DNA from: Pseudomonas mandelii
GTDB lineage: Bacteria; Pseudomonadota; Gammaproteobacteria; Pseudomonadales; Pseudomonadaceae
NCBI RefSeq assembly: GCF_006438925.1
Contig: NZ_RCZA01000008.1
Location: forward strand, 249,126-313,125
Direction of reading: 5' to 3'
DNA length: 64,000 bases
Every line of letters begins with the position of its first letter. Position 1 is the stretch's first letter. The notes under the pieces were generated by a model that saw only the letters and a list, made by a program, of their open reading frames with translations, was not told the DNA's origin and did not search any database. Below are positions 24,470 to 33,143 of this stretch, piece by piece. A program made the position numbers and the translations under genes.

Positions 24470-25429
24470 ATGAAACAGAAAAAAGCCCAATGGCCGTGGC
24501 ACGTGTTAACCGTGCTGCTGCTGATCGGCCTGGCCGGCGCGTTGTATTACGCTACCTCGCTGATGTCCTACGAATGGCGCTGGAACCGTGTGCCGCAATA
24601 CTTCGCCTACCACGCCGAAGAATCCCAGCGTGCCGCCGACATCTCCACCGTCAGCGAACTGGTGCGCAAGGGCGACAAGGCTGAAGTCACCCTGCGCAAT
24701 GATGCGGGCGTCGAGCAGCACCTGACCGTCGACGACAACAGCCTGCAAGTCGCCCAGGGTGATGATGTGGCCGAAGGCGACGTGATCGGCGTGACCCGTC
24801 ATTGGGCCGCCGGACCGCTGATGTGGGGACTTTGGACCACCTTATGGTTGTCCGTGGTTTCAGGTGTGCTCGGTCTGCTGATCGGCCTGGCGACAGGCCT
24901 GTGCCGACTGTCGAGCAACCCGACCCTGCGCGATCTCTCGACGATCTACGTCGAACTGGTGCGCGGTACGCCGCTGCTGGTGCAAATCTTCATTTTCTAC
25001 TTCTTCATCGGCACCGTGATGAACCTCTCCCGGGAGTTCGCCGGGATCGCCGCGCTGTCGCTGTTCACCGGCGCTTATGTGGCGGAAATCATCCGTTCCG
25101 GCGTGCAATCCATTGCCCGTGGCCAGAACGAAGCCGCGCGCTCCCTGGGCCTGAGCGCTGGTCAGTCGATGCGCCACGTGGTGCTGCCGCAAGCCTTCAA
25201 ACGGGTGCTGCCGCCGCTGGCCGGTCAGTTCATCAGTCTGGTCAAGGACACCTCGCTGGTGTCGGTGATCGCCATCACCGAGCTGCTCAAAAGCGGTCGC
25301 GAAGTCATCACCACCTCGTTCTCGCCGTTCGAAATCCTGTTCTGCGTGGCCGGTCTGTACCTGTTGATCAACCTGCCGCTGTCGAAAATCGCCAGCCGGC
25401 TTGAGCGGAGGCTCGCGCAAAGTGATTGA
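24470..25429 (+). CDS. Polar amino acid ABC importer, permease
   Basis: 319-residue inner-membrane permease of the HisM/GlnP type. The start is ATG 24470 (MKQKKAQWPWHVLTV); the frame extends upstream only through REP sequence. An N-terminal membrane helix is followed by an unusual soluble insert of about 90 residues (AEESQRAADISTVSELV...VTRHWAAGP) before the permease core, and the EAA loop reads GQNEAARSLGLSAGQSMRHVVLPQA. The insert is probably periplasmic and is longer than in typical GlnP. Its stop overlaps the GTG of the ATPase gene. Confidence 0.9.
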   Translation: MKQKKAQWPWHVLTVLLLIGLAGALYYATSLMSYEWRWNRVPQYFAYHAEESQRAADISTVSELVRKGDKAEVTLRNDAGVEQHLTVDDNSLQVAQGDDVAEGDVIGVTRHWAAGPLMWGLWTTLWLSVVSGVLGLLIGLATGLCRLSSNPTLRDLSTIYVELVRGTPLLVQIFIFYFFIGTVMNLSREFAGIAALSLFTGAYVAEIIRSGVQSIARGQNEAARSLGLSAGQSMRHVVLPQAFKRVLPPLAGQFISLVKDTSLVSVIAITELLKSGREVITTSFSPFEILFCVAGLYLLINLPLSKIASRLERRLAQSD

Positions 25430-26156
25430 AGTCCGCGATCTGGTAAAAGTTTTCGACACCCGCGGCCACGTGGTTCGCGCGGTGGATAACGTCACCACAC
25501 AGGTGGCCAAGGGCGAAGTGCTGGTGGTGATCGGCCCGTCCGGTTCCGGCAAGTCGACCTTCCTGCGCTGCCTCAACGGCCTGGAAGAGTTTGACTCGGG
25601 CTCGGTGAGTATCGACGGCTTGCAACTGGCCGACCCCAAAACCGATGTGAATGCCTACCGCCGCGAAGTCGGCATGGTATTCCAGCATTTCAACCTGTTC
25701 CCGCACATGACCGTGCTGGAAAACCTCTGCCTGGCCCAGAAAGTCGTGCGCAAGCGCGGCAAGAAGGAGCGCGAGGCCAAGGCCTTGGCGTTGCTGGAGA
25801 AGGTCGGTATTGCGCAGAAGGCCAACGAGTTTCCGTCGCGCCTGTCCGGCGGTCAGCAGCAGCGCGTGGCCATCGCCCGGGCACTGGCGACGGAACCGAA
25901 GGTCATGCTGTTCGATGAGCCGACCTCGGCGCTCGACCCGGAAATGGTCGGCGAAGTACTGGACGTGATGAAAACCCTGGCGGTGGAAGGCATGACCATG
26001 GTTTGCGTCACCCACGAAATGGGCTTCGCCCGGGAAGTGGCGGATCGGGTGCTGTTCTTCGATCACGGCAAATTGCTGGAAGACGCTTCACCGGCCGAAT
26101 TCTTCGATGCGCCGAAGGATCCGCGGGCTCAGGCCTTTTTGCGCCAGGTCCTCTAA
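25422..26156 (+). CDS. Polar amino acid ABC importer, ATPase
   Basis: 244-residue ATP-binding protein of the GlnQ/HisP family. The start is GTG 25422 (MIEVRDLVKVFDTRG) with GGAGG at 25407-25411; a TTG at 25401 is possible but gives a non-family N-terminus. Walker A GPSGSGKST, Q-loop MVFQHFNLFPHMT, signature LSGGQQQRVAIARAL, Walker B VMLFDEPTSALDPE and H-loop VTHEMGFA are all present. It overlaps the permease gene by 8 nt, so the two are coupled. Confidence 0.95.
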   Translation: MIEVRDLVKVFDTRGHVVRAVDNVTTQVAKGEVLVVIGPSGSGKSTFLRCLNGLEEFDSGSVSIDGLQLADPKTDVNAYRREVGMVFQHFNLFPHMTVLENLCLAQKVVRKRGKKEREAKALALLEKVGIAQKANEFPSRLSGGQQQRVAIARALATEPKVMLFDEPTSALDPEMVGEVLDVMKTLAVEGMTMVCVTHEMGFAREVADRVLFFDHGKLLEDASPAEFFDAPKDPRAQAFLRQVL

Positions 26157-26175
26157 CCTCTGCGCCTGACGAACC

Positions 26176-26273
26176 GCATTCGCGAGCAGGCTCGCTCCCA
26201 CATTGACCGGCGGCGCACACAAAACTTGTGTCCGACGCCTAACCTCTGTGGGAGCGAGCCTGCTCGCGAATGC
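26176..26273. repeat. REP pair, GTGGGAGCGAGCCTGCTCGCGA type
   Basis: Arms GCATTCGCGAGCAGGCTCGC... (from 26176) and ...GCGAGCCTGCTCGCGAATGC (to 26273) in inverted orientation, in the gap between the convergent ABC operon and the chemoreceptor gene. Confidence 0.92.
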
Positions 26274-26313
26274 ATCACCTCGGTCCTAAGCGGACTGAGG
26301 CACTCACATCACC

Positions 26314-28230
26314 TTAAACCTTGAACCGTCCCACCAGCATCTGCAGATGCGTCCCCAGCCGTGCCAGCTCAACGCTGGACGCCGCGGTCTCTTCACTGGC
26401 TGCCGAGGTCTGCTCGGACACGTCGCGCACGTTCAGCACGCTACGGTTGATCTCTTCGGCCACCGCGCTCTGCTGCTCGGCAGCGGCGGCGATCTGCTGG
26501 TTCATCGACTGAATCGCCGAGACGGTGCGGGTAATGCTTTCCAGCGAGCCACCGGCGCGGCGGGTCAGTTCGACGCTGCTGTCGGTCAGGCTGCGGCTGT
26601 TGTCCATGATGGTCGCCACTTGCTGGGTCCCGGTTTGCAGGCCGACGATCAGCTCTTCGATTTCTTCGGTGGACTTCTGGGTACGCTGGGCCAAGCTGCG
26701 GACTTCGTCGGCGACCACCGCAAAACCACGTCCGGCCTCACCGGCACGGGCGGCCTCGATGGCGGCGTTGAGGGCCAGCAGGTTGGTTTGCTGGGCCACG
26801 GATTTGATCACGTCGAGCACGCTGCCGATCTTGTCGCTTTCGCGTTTGAGATGACCCATGGCTTCGGTGGAGTTGCCGACTTCCTTGGCCAGGCGCTCGA
26901 TCTGGGCGATGGCTTCGGCGACCACTTTGTCACCTTCGCGGGCCTGCTGGTCAGCGGCGACGGCGGCTTCGGACGCTTCTTCGGCGTTACGCGCGACTTC
27001 CTGCACGGTGGCGGTCATTTCGTTCATGGCGGTGGCCACCTGGTCGGTCTCGACCTTCTGGCTGTTGACCCCGGTGCGGGTCTGCTCAGTAACTGCCGAC
27101 AGTTCTTCGGCAGCATTGGCGATTTGCGTGACGCCGTCACTGATACCACCGATCAATTCGCGCAGGCCCAGGGTCATGCTCTGCATGGCACGCTGTAGCT
27201 GACCGAGTTCATCCTGACGCTCAGAGATAAGGTTTTGGGTCAGGTCACCGGCAGCAACGCGCTCCGCCACTTTGAGAGTCTGGCTCAGGGGAATCACGAT
27301 CTGGCGAGTGATGGCCCACGCGGCAAGCATGCCGAAGGCCAGCGCCAGGAGGGTGGCCAGCAGCAGCAGGTTTTTGGCGTGCGCGGCGTCGGTGTCACGG
27401 ACGATGGTTTGCGACACGGTAAGTTTTTTGCTGGTGTCGCGCAGGATCTGGCCTTGATCGGCCATACGTTGGAGGGCCGCGGCGCTGGCAACCTGAGAGT
27501 CACGGAACTGGCTGACGGCGGCGCGATAGGCCTTGAGCGAGTCAGTGGCCTGCTGCAGGTTGGCGATGTGCTGTTCCGGCAGTTTGGAGGGCAGGCTTTC
27601 GAGGTTTTTCAACGCGTTGTCGATGGCGTCCAGCGCCGGTTGCTCGGCCTCGGTTTTGCCGCTGTAGGTGTAACCGCGCACCTGAAAGCGCGCTTGCTGG
27701 ATCAGTTTGCTCAGGTCGATCACGCTGTTGAAATCGGCGACGCTGTCACCTTGCAGCATGGATTTTTCGACTTCGGCGACACGGGCCACGGCGTTGTCGG
27801 CGGTGGCGCCGAGTTTGCCACGGGCGTCTTCGCGGTTGGCGCCGGCCTGGGTCATGGCCGTGAAGGCTTGTTTGTACTCACTGACGGCGGCCAGTTGCTG
27901 GTCGATCATAGCCACGTCGGCCGGTTGCTCGATCAACGTGCGCGCGGTTTTCAGGCCAGTATCGAGTTGGCCGAGCAGGTCGTTGACCGCACCGGGGCCT
28001 TGTTCGCCGCGACGCATTTCGTATTCCAGGCGGGCCAGGTGCAGGTCTTTGGTCAGGTCATTGAGGCTGGCAATAAACCCCAGCTTATCGCCGCGACTCA
28101 TCACACCGCTCAGGCCGGTCCAACCGGTGAAGGTGATCAACAAGGTAAGCAGCAGCACCAGACCGAAGCCGGCACCCAGTTTGCGATTGACGCTGACGTT
28201 CCCCAGTTTCTCGGCTAGCCATCGGTACAT
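26314..28230 (-). CDS. HBM-type methyl-accepting chemotaxis protein
   Basis: 638-residue transmembrane chemoreceptor. The start is ATG 28230 (MYRWLAEKLGNVSVNRKLGAGFG) with GAGGGAG 8 nt upstream. TM1 is about residues 22-42, the periplasmic sensor of about 245 residues has the helical bimodular (HBM) pattern, and TM2 is near residues 290-310. HAMP follows, then the signalling hairpin tip NLLALNAAIEAARAGEAGRGFAVVADEVRSLAQRT (quoted as NLLALNAAIEAARAGEAGRG plus continuation). There is no C-terminal CheR-tethering pentapeptide; it ends MLVGRFKV. The same position in P. aeruginosa holds McpK (PA5072), an HBM receptor for 2-oxoglutarate, so a dicarboxylate/2-oxoglutarate ligand is plausible but unproven. 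Confidence 0.92.
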   Translation of the reverse strand: MYRWLAEKLGNVSVNRKLGAGFGLVLLLTLLITFTGWTGLSGVMSRGDKLGFIASLNDLTKDLHLARLEYEMRRGEQGPGAVNDLLGQLDTGLKTARTLIEQPADVAMIDQQLAAVSEYKQAFTAMTQAGANREDARGKLGATADNAVARVAEVEKSMLQGDSVADFNSVIDLSKLIQQARFQVRGYTYSGKTEAEQPALDAIDNALKNLESLPSKLPEQHIANLQQATDSLKAYRAAVSQFRDSQVASAAALQRMADQGQILRDTSKKLTVSQTIVRDTDAAHAKNLLLLATLLALAFGMLAAWAITRQIVIPLSQTLKVAERVAAGDLTQNLISERQDELGQLQRAMQSMTLGLRELIGGISDGVTQIANAAEELSAVTEQTRTGVNSQKVETDQVATAMNEMTATVQEVARNAEEASEAAVAADQQAREGDKVVAEAIAQIERLAKEVGNSTEAMGHLKRESDKIGSVLDVIKSVAQQTNLLALNAAIEAARAGEAGRGFAVVADEVRSLAQRTQKSTEEIEELIVGLQTGTQQVATIMDNSRSLTDSSVELTRRAGGSLESITRTVSAIQSMNQQIAAAAEQQSAVAEEINRSVLNVRDVSEQTSAASEETAASSVELARLGTHLQMLVGRFKV

Positions 28231-28318
28231 GCTGCAACTCCCTCGAACCATTTGTTGGTTTTATAGGGGCTGTATCGGCCGTGTGGCGACATTCTGTAGA
28301 TGCCAGGGCGCTTTCCTT

Positions 28319-28463
28319 GTAGCAGCTGGCGAAGCCTGCGTTCGGCTCGGGCCGCGTTCGGACGAAGCAGTCGTCAATCCGGCGTACTTGGTAAACCTGA
28401 AAGACCGCGGCGCCCGATTTGCGACTGCTGCGCAGCCGAACGCAGGCTTCGCCAGCTGCTACA
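28319..28463. repeat. 145-bp palindromic element with 30-nt perfect arms
   Basis: Arms TGTAGCAGCTGGCGAAGCCT... (28319-28348) and its exact reverse complement (28434-28463) flank an interior that again partly pairs (GCAGTCGTCAATCCGGCG against CGCCCGATTTGCGACTGC). It resembles a REP pair but is a different sequence family. It lies between the chemoreceptor start and the rsmE stop, covering most of that 245-nt gap. Confidence 0.88.
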
Positions 28464-28475
28464 GGTTTGCGGTGT

Positions 28476-29183
28476 TTAGAAGAGGCGAGAGAGCAGCGCA
28501 GTGACGGCGGTTTCGACCCGCAGGATGCGGTCGCCAAGCTGTACCGGTTGCAGGCCGGCCTTGCCGAGCAGGTCGATTTCGTAAGGAATCCAGCCACCTT
28601 CGGGGCCGATGGCGAGGGTTACCGGTTCGTTCAGGCCGCGAGGGCAGGGCGGGTAGTTGCCGGGGTGGCCGACGAGGCCGAGGGTGCCCTCGGTGATCGC
28701 CGGCAGACGGTCTTCGACGAACGGCTTGAAGCGCTTCTCGATGACGATTTCCGGCAGCACGCTGTCCCGGGCCTGTTCAAGGCCGAGGATTAGTTGCTCG
28801 CGAATCGCCTCTGGGCCCAGGAACGGGGTTTGCCAGAAGCTCTTCTCGACGCGATAGCTGTTCACCAGAATGATTCGTGGCACACCCATGGCCGCTACGG
28901 TTTGAAACACCCTGCGCAGCATTTTCGGCCGTGGCAGGGCCAGCACCAGGGTCAGCGGCAGCTTGGCCGGTGGCGGCTGGTCGAGGGTGACGCGCAACTC
29001 GGCTTCGTCGGCGTCCAGGCGCAGCAGTTCGGCCGAGCCCATCAGCCCGCCGATACGCCCGACTCGCAGGCTGTCGCCGACAACGGAGCGGTGGACTTCT
29101 TGCATGTGCGTTAACCGGCGATCACGCAGGATGGCCCGGTCGGCCGCAATGAAGTCGGCCTCTTCGAGCAGCAGCAGGTTCAC
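28476..29183 (-). CDS. rsmE: 16S rRNA (uracil-1498-N3)-methyltransferase RsmE
   Basis: 235-residue SPOUT-class methyltransferase that modifies U1498 of 16S rRNA. The start is GTG at 29183, which overlaps the tatC stop (GTGA), so translation is coupled. The N-terminal PUA-like part contains the LTHMQEVHRSVVGDSLRVG segment, and the C-terminal knot has LAIGPEGGWIPYEIDLL and LGDRILRVETAVTALLSRL, the SAM-binding signature. It is the last gene of a long minus-strand run. Confidence 0.95.
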   Translation of the reverse strand: MNLLLLEEADFIAADRAILRDRRLTHMQEVHRSVVGDSLRVGRIGGLMGSAELLRLDADEAELRVTLDQPPPAKLPLTLVLALPRPKMLRRVFQTVAAMGVPRIILVNSYRVEKSFWQTPFLGPEAIREQLILGLEQARDSVLPEIVIEKRFKPFVEDRLPAITEGTLGLVGHPGNYPPCPRGLNEPVTLAIGPEGGWIPYEIDLLGKAGLQPVQLGDRILRVETAVTALLSRLF

Positions 29184-29974
29184 GGTTGAGTCGCTGGCGG
29201 CTGGTCGTTGTGATCGTCGGCCGGCTGGTCGTCAGGGTGCTCGCCGCGCTTGCTGACCAGGCTGCCGAACAGGATGCCGATTTCAAACAGCAGCCACATC
29301 GGTACGGCCAACAGGGTCTGCGAGAAGATGTCCGGTGGCGTCAGGATCATGCCGACCACGAAGCAGCCGATGACCACGTACGGGCGGATTTTCTTCAGGT
29401 ATTTGACGTCGACCACGCCGATCCACACCAGCAACACCACGGCCACCGGAATTTCAAACGCCACGCCGAAGGCGAAGAACAGCGTCATGACGAAATCGAG
29501 GTAGCTGGTGATGTCAGTCATCATTTCCACGCCGGCCGGGGTGGCGGCGGCGAAGAACTTGAAGATCAACGGGAACACCAGGTAATAGGCGAACGCCATG
29601 CCGGTGTAGAACAGCACGATGCTGGACATCAGCAACGGCACCGCGATGCGCTTCTCATGCTTGTACAGGCCCGGTGCGATGAAGCCCCAGATCTGATGCA
29701 GGATCACCGGAATCGCCAGGAACAGCGAAACCATCATGGTCAACTTCAGTGGCGTCAGGAACGGCGACGACACGTCGGTGGCGATCATCGTCGCGCCGGC
29801 TGGCAGGTACGCGCGCAGCGGCGTGGAGACGAAGGTGTAGATCTGCTGGGTGAAGGCAAACAACCCGGCGAAGATGATGAAGATCGCCGCTACACAACGC
29901 AGCAGGCGGGTACGCAACTCGGTGAGGTGCGAAACCAGCGGCATGTGCTGGTCGTTTTCGGGGAGTTCGCTCAT
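29180..29974 (-). CDS. tatC: Sec-independent protein translocase TatC
   Basis: 264-residue inner-membrane protein with six hydrophobic segments, the receptor core of the twin-arginine export system. The N-terminal MPLVSHLTELRTRLLRC is the typical TatC start, with the conserved Glu and Arg of the LxELRxR motif. The family FALAFEIPV-like stretch appears as FGVAFEIPVAVVLLVWIG. It overlaps tatB by four bases and rsmE by four bases. The cytosolic C-terminal tail is Asp/His-rich. Confidence 0.97.
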   Translation of the reverse strand: MSELPENDQHMPLVSHLTELRTRLLRCVAAIFIIFAGLFAFTQQIYTFVSTPLRAYLPAGATMIATDVSSPFLTPLKLTMMVSLFLAIPVILHQIWGFIAPGLYKHEKRIAVPLLMSSIVLFYTGMAFAYYLVFPLIFKFFAAATPAGVEMMTDITSYLDFVMTLFFAFGVAFEIPVAVVLLVWIGVVDVKYLKKIRPYVVIGCFVVGMILTPPDIFSQTLLAVPMWLLFEIGILFGSLVSKRGEHPDDQPADDHNDQPPATQP

Positions 29975-30423
29975 GGGGCTCGCGGCGGCAGTGTTGGGTC
30001 ATGAGGGGCCGGCGCAACAGGCGCAGCCGCAGGCGTAACAGGTTCAACCGGTGTTACTGCAACAACGGGCGCAGGTTCAACGGCTGCTACAACAGGTGCA
30101 GGTTCGGCAGCGGCTGGAGCATGAATCGTCTGCTCCGCCACAGGCTCAACCGGCTGAACCGGCGTAGCCTCCTGCTGAGTCGGCGTGAAAATCTTCCGCG
30201 CCTCCTGCTCCAGCGACAGAATGTGCTCGTTGTGCAGTTGCCGACGAATCTCGTCGGCACCGATTTCACGTTCAACTTCCTGTTTGATCGCGTTGAAGCT
30301 GCGCTTCAGACGGCCGACCCACAGGCCGGCGGTGCGCGCAGCACCCGGCAGACGCTCGGGGCCCAGCACCAGCAGGGCCACGAGGCCGACGAGCAGCAGT
30401 TCAGAGAAGCTGATACCAAACAT
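29971..30423 (-). CDS. tatB: Sec-independent protein translocase TatB
   Basis: 150-residue Tat receptor subunit. It starts MFGISFSELLLVGLVALLVLGPERLP, a short N-terminal membrane helix with the Glu and Gly-Pro hinge of TatB, then an amphipathic helix (TAGLWVGRLKRSFNAIKQEV). The C-terminal half is a Pro/Val/Ala/Glu-rich tail with imperfect AEPAPVVAAVEPAPVVAV repeats that is probably disordered. It overlaps tatC (ATGA) and lies 10 nt after tatA. Confidence 0.96.
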   Translation of the reverse strand: MFGISFSELLLVGLVALLVLGPERLPGAARTAGLWVGRLKRSFNAIKQEVEREIGADEIRRQLHNEHILSLEQEARKIFTPTQQEATPVQPVEPVAEQTIHAPAAAEPAPVVAAVEPAPVVAVTPVEPVTPAAAPVAPAPHDPTLPPRAP

Positions 30424-30433
30424 TAGTCAGTGC

Positions 30434-30706
30434 TCACACGTCTTTGCGGATCGGCTCTTCGACTTTTTGCGCCTGCACGTCGATGGTGTGCGGCTGGTTC
30501 ACCGAGGACTGCGGCTGAACCGGCGGTACCGGTTGGGACGGCGTCACGGTCGGATCGGCCGGTTTTTCGTCGTCGTTCATGGCTTTCTTGAAGCCCTTGA
30601 TCGATTCGCCGACATCGGTGCCCAGGTTTTTCAGTTTTTTGGTGCCGAACACCAGTACGACAACAACCAGGATGACGATCCAGTGTTTCCAGTCAAAAAT
30701 GCCCAT
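30434..30706 (-). CDS. tatA: Sec-independent protein translocase TatA
   Basis: 90-residue pore-forming Tat component. The start is ATG 30706 (MGIFDWKHWIVILVVVVLVFG) with GAGGAG upstream; the frame extends further but only this N-terminus fits the family. A single membrane helix is followed by the TKKLKNLGTDVGESIKGFKKAM amphipathic helix (read as TKKLKNLGTDVGESIKGF then KKAM) and a polar Pro-rich tail. It is the first of the tatABC set on the minus strand. Confidence 0.96.
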   Translation of the reverse strand: MGIFDWKHWIVILVVVVLVFGTKKLKNLGTDVGESIKGFKKAMNDDEKPADPTVTPSQPVPPVQPQSSVNQPHTIDVQAQKVEEPIRKDV

Positions 30707-30731
30707 GTTGCTGCTCCTCTCTAATAATTGT

Positions 30732-31064
30732 TCAGGCGGACGGGCGCGAGGCTTTCTCGGCGTGTCCGGACAGACCGAAACGACGGTCCAGTTCATCGAG
30801 TACAGCCTGTGGATGCTGCCCCAGTTGGGCGAGCATGACCATGCTGTGGAACCACAAATCGGCGGTTTCGTAGATCACATCGCTGCAGTCACCGCTGATG
30901 GCGGCGTCCTTGGCGGCAATGATGGTTTCGACCGACTCTTCGCCGACTTTTTCCAGAATCTTGTTCAAGCCCTTGTGGTACAAGCTGGCGACATACGAGC
31001 TGTCGGCGGCGGCGCCTTTGCGCTCCTCCAGCACCTGGGCCAGACGGGTCAACGTGTCACTCAT
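30732..31064 (-). CDS. hisE: Phosphoribosyl-ATP pyrophosphatase HisE
   Basis: 110-residue MazG-like all-alpha enzyme for the second step of histidine biosynthesis (PR-ATP to PR-AMP). The metal-binding EExxE pattern is in KILEKVGEESVETIIAAKD, followed by the DVIYETADLWFHSMVMLAQLG helix (quoted in part as YETADLWFHSMVMLA). It begins eight bases inside the end of hisI. In enterobacteria hisI and hisE are fused; here they are separate genes. Confidence 0.96.
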   Translation of the reverse strand: MSDTLTRLAQVLEERKGAAADSSYVASLYHKGLNKILEKVGEESVETIIAAKDAAISGDCSDVIYETADLWFHSMVMLAQLGQHPQAVLDELDRRFGLSGHAEKASRPSA

Positions 31065-31458
31065 GGCTGTGTCCTGCGGAATAGATGGCGTGCGGGTCCT
31101 TGAGCACCGGGTCGACGGTTTTCCAGTCGTCGTTCTCGAAGACGCGGTAGAAGCAGCTCTGACGGCCGGTATGGCAAGCGATGTCGCCGATCTGCTCGAC
31201 CATCAGGATGATCACGTCAGCGTCACAGTCCAGGCGCATCTCATGCAGGGTTTGCACATGGCCGGACTCTTCGCCCTTGCGCCACAGCTTGCCACGGGAA
31301 CGTGACCAGTAAATAGCACGGTTCTCGGCAGCGGTCAGTTCCAGCGCTTCACGGTTCATCCAGGCCATCATCAGGACGCGCCCGGTCTTGTGATCCTGGG
31401 CAATCGCCGGCACAAGGCCATCGGCGTCCCACTTGATCTCGTCCAGCCAGTTTTTCAT
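31057..31458 (-). CDS. hisI: Phosphoribosyl-AMP cyclohydrolase HisI
   Basis: 133-residue zinc enzyme for the third step of histidine biosynthesis. I chose ATG 31458 (MKNWLDEIKWDADGLVPAIAQ) because GGAGTCGAAG precedes it; an ATG 24 nt further out is also in frame. Family motifs are MMAWMNREAL, YWSRSRGKLWRKGEESG, and LDCDADVIILM with the later ACHTGRQSCFYR, which supply the Asp metal ligands and zinc cysteines. It overlaps hisE. Confidence 0.96.
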   Translation of the reverse strand: MKNWLDEIKWDADGLVPAIAQDHKTGRVLMMAWMNREALELTAAENRAIYWSRSRGKLWRKGEESGHVQTLHEMRLDCDADVIILMVEQIGDIACHTGRQSCFYRVFENDDWKTVDPVLKDPHAIYSAGHSHE

Positions 31459-31538
31459 CTTCGACTCCGACAGCGGTTCCACACTTCATGAGTAGAACCC
31501 AAGCGTTGAAACAGTGTGCCAGCGTGCGGGGGCGCTGG

Positions 31539-33143
31539 CTATCGGCGAACGACCAGATACAAACCAACCGCCACCATGATGCCGGCCGGCCAATGTCCCA
31601 GTTCGTTCAGCGGCCCACCGGCAGCGAGTATTGTGCCGCCGGCCAGGTGCGCACAGCCGAGCAGTCGCAGCAGCCAATCGTCCTTGCGGCGGTGCCACGG
31701 TGGCGGCGGGTCGTAGGCGTGGGGCTGGGACATGCGTTCGAGCAGGTCGCGGGCCATGTTGGCCAGGTGCGGCAGCTGTTCGAACTGGCTCTGCACGTTG
31801 CCGATCAAGGCTTTGGGGCTGACGCGCTCACGCATCCAGCGTTCGAGGAATGGCTGGGCGGTGTTCCACAAATCGAGGTCCGGGTACAGCTGACGACCCA
31901 GGCCTTCAATGTTCAGCAGGGTTTTTTGCAGCAAAACGAGCTGCGGCTGCACTTCCATGTTGAAGCGTCGAGCGGTCTGGAACAGGCGCATCAGCACCTG
32001 GCCGAAAGAAATATCTTTTAACGGTTTTTCGAAGATCGGCTCGCACACGGTGCGGATCGCCGCCTCGAATTCGTTGAGTTTGGTTTCCGCCGGCACCCAG
32101 CCCGAATCGATGTGCAGCTGCGCGACACGACGGTAATCACGCTTGAAGAACGCGAACAGGTTGCGCGCCAGGTAATCCTGGTCTTCCGGGGTCAGGCTGC
32201 CGACGATGCCGCAGTCGATCGCAATGTACTGCGGGCTCCACGGGTTCACGGTGCTGACGAAGATGTTGCCGGGGTGCATGTCGGCGTGGAAGAAGCTATC
32301 GCGGAACACCTGGGTGAAGAAGATCTCGACGCCGCGCTCAGCGAGCATTTTCATGTCTGTGCGCTGGTCGGCCAAGGTTGTCAGGTCGGTGACCTGAATG
32401 CCGTAGATGCGCTCCATCACCAGCACTTTCGGCCGGCACCAGTCCCAATAGACTTGCGGCACGTAGAGCAGCGGCGAGCCGTCGAAGTTACGTCGCAACT
32501 GGCTGGCGTTGGCCGCCTCGCGCAGCAGGTCGAGTTCGTCGTAGATGGTTTTTTCGTAGTCCTGGACCACGTCCACCGGGTGCAGCAGGCGCGCGTCGGC
32601 CGAGAGCTTTTCGGCGGCGCGGGCGAGGATGAACAGCCACGCCAGATCCTGCGCGATGATCGGTTTGAGGCCCGGGCGGATGACCTTGACCACCACTTCT
32701 TCACCGGTTTTCAGCTGCGCGGCATGCACTTGTGCCACCGAGGCCGAGGCCAGCGGTTCGACGTCGAAGCGGCTGAAGACTTCACTGATCTTTTTGCCGA
32801 GCTGTTCTTCGATCAGATTGACCGACACTTGCGAATCGAACGGCGGCACGCGGTCCTGCAGCTTCATCAGCTCATCGGCGATGTCTTCCGGCAGCAAGTC
32901 GCGGCGGGTGGACAGGATTTGCCCGAACTTGATGAAAATCGGTCCCAGGTCCTGCAACGCCAGACGCAATCGGGCGCCGCGGCTCAGGTCCAGCGTCTTG
33001 CGCGGGAACCAGCGCCACGGCAAGGCGTAGCGCAGCGCCAGCAGAAACCACGGCAGTGGCAGGGCGAACAACAGGTCATCGAGGCGGTAGCGAATCACAA
33101 CGCGCTGGATGCGCAACAAACGGCGGACGGCAAGCAGCTTCAT
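31539..33143 (-). CDS. ubiB: Ubiquinone biosynthesis protein UbiB
   Basis: 534-residue atypical kinase/ATPase (ABC1/COQ8 family) needed for ubiquinone synthesis. The family KxGQ motif appears as FIKFGQILSTRRDLLP, the alanine-rich loop as ASASVAQVHAA, and the later kinase-like residues in ADMHPGNIFV and YIAIDCGIVG. Two membrane helices close the protein (WLLRLLGCAHLAGGTILAAG and HWPAGIMVAVGLYLVV). It overlaps ubiJ by four bases (ATGA), forming ubiE-ubiJ-ubiB. Confidence 0.97.
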   Translation of the reverse strand: MKLLAVRRLLRIQRVVIRYRLDDLLFALPLPWFLLALRYALPWRWFPRKTLDLSRGARLRLALQDLGPIFIKFGQILSTRRDLLPEDIADELMKLQDRVPPFDSQVSVNLIEEQLGKKISEVFSRFDVEPLASASVAQVHAAQLKTGEEVVVKVIRPGLKPIIAQDLAWLFILARAAEKLSADARLLHPVDVVQDYEKTIYDELDLLREAANASQLRRNFDGSPLLYVPQVYWDWCRPKVLVMERIYGIQVTDLTTLADQRTDMKMLAERGVEIFFTQVFRDSFFHADMHPGNIFVSTVNPWSPQYIAIDCGIVGSLTPEDQDYLARNLFAFFKRDYRRVAQLHIDSGWVPAETKLNEFEAAIRTVCEPIFEKPLKDISFGQVLMRLFQTARRFNMEVQPQLVLLQKTLLNIEGLGRQLYPDLDLWNTAQPFLERWMRERVSPKALIGNVQSQFEQLPHLANMARDLLERMSQPHAYDPPPPWHRRKDDWLLRLLGCAHLAGGTILAAGGPLNELGHWPAGIMVAVGLYLVVRR

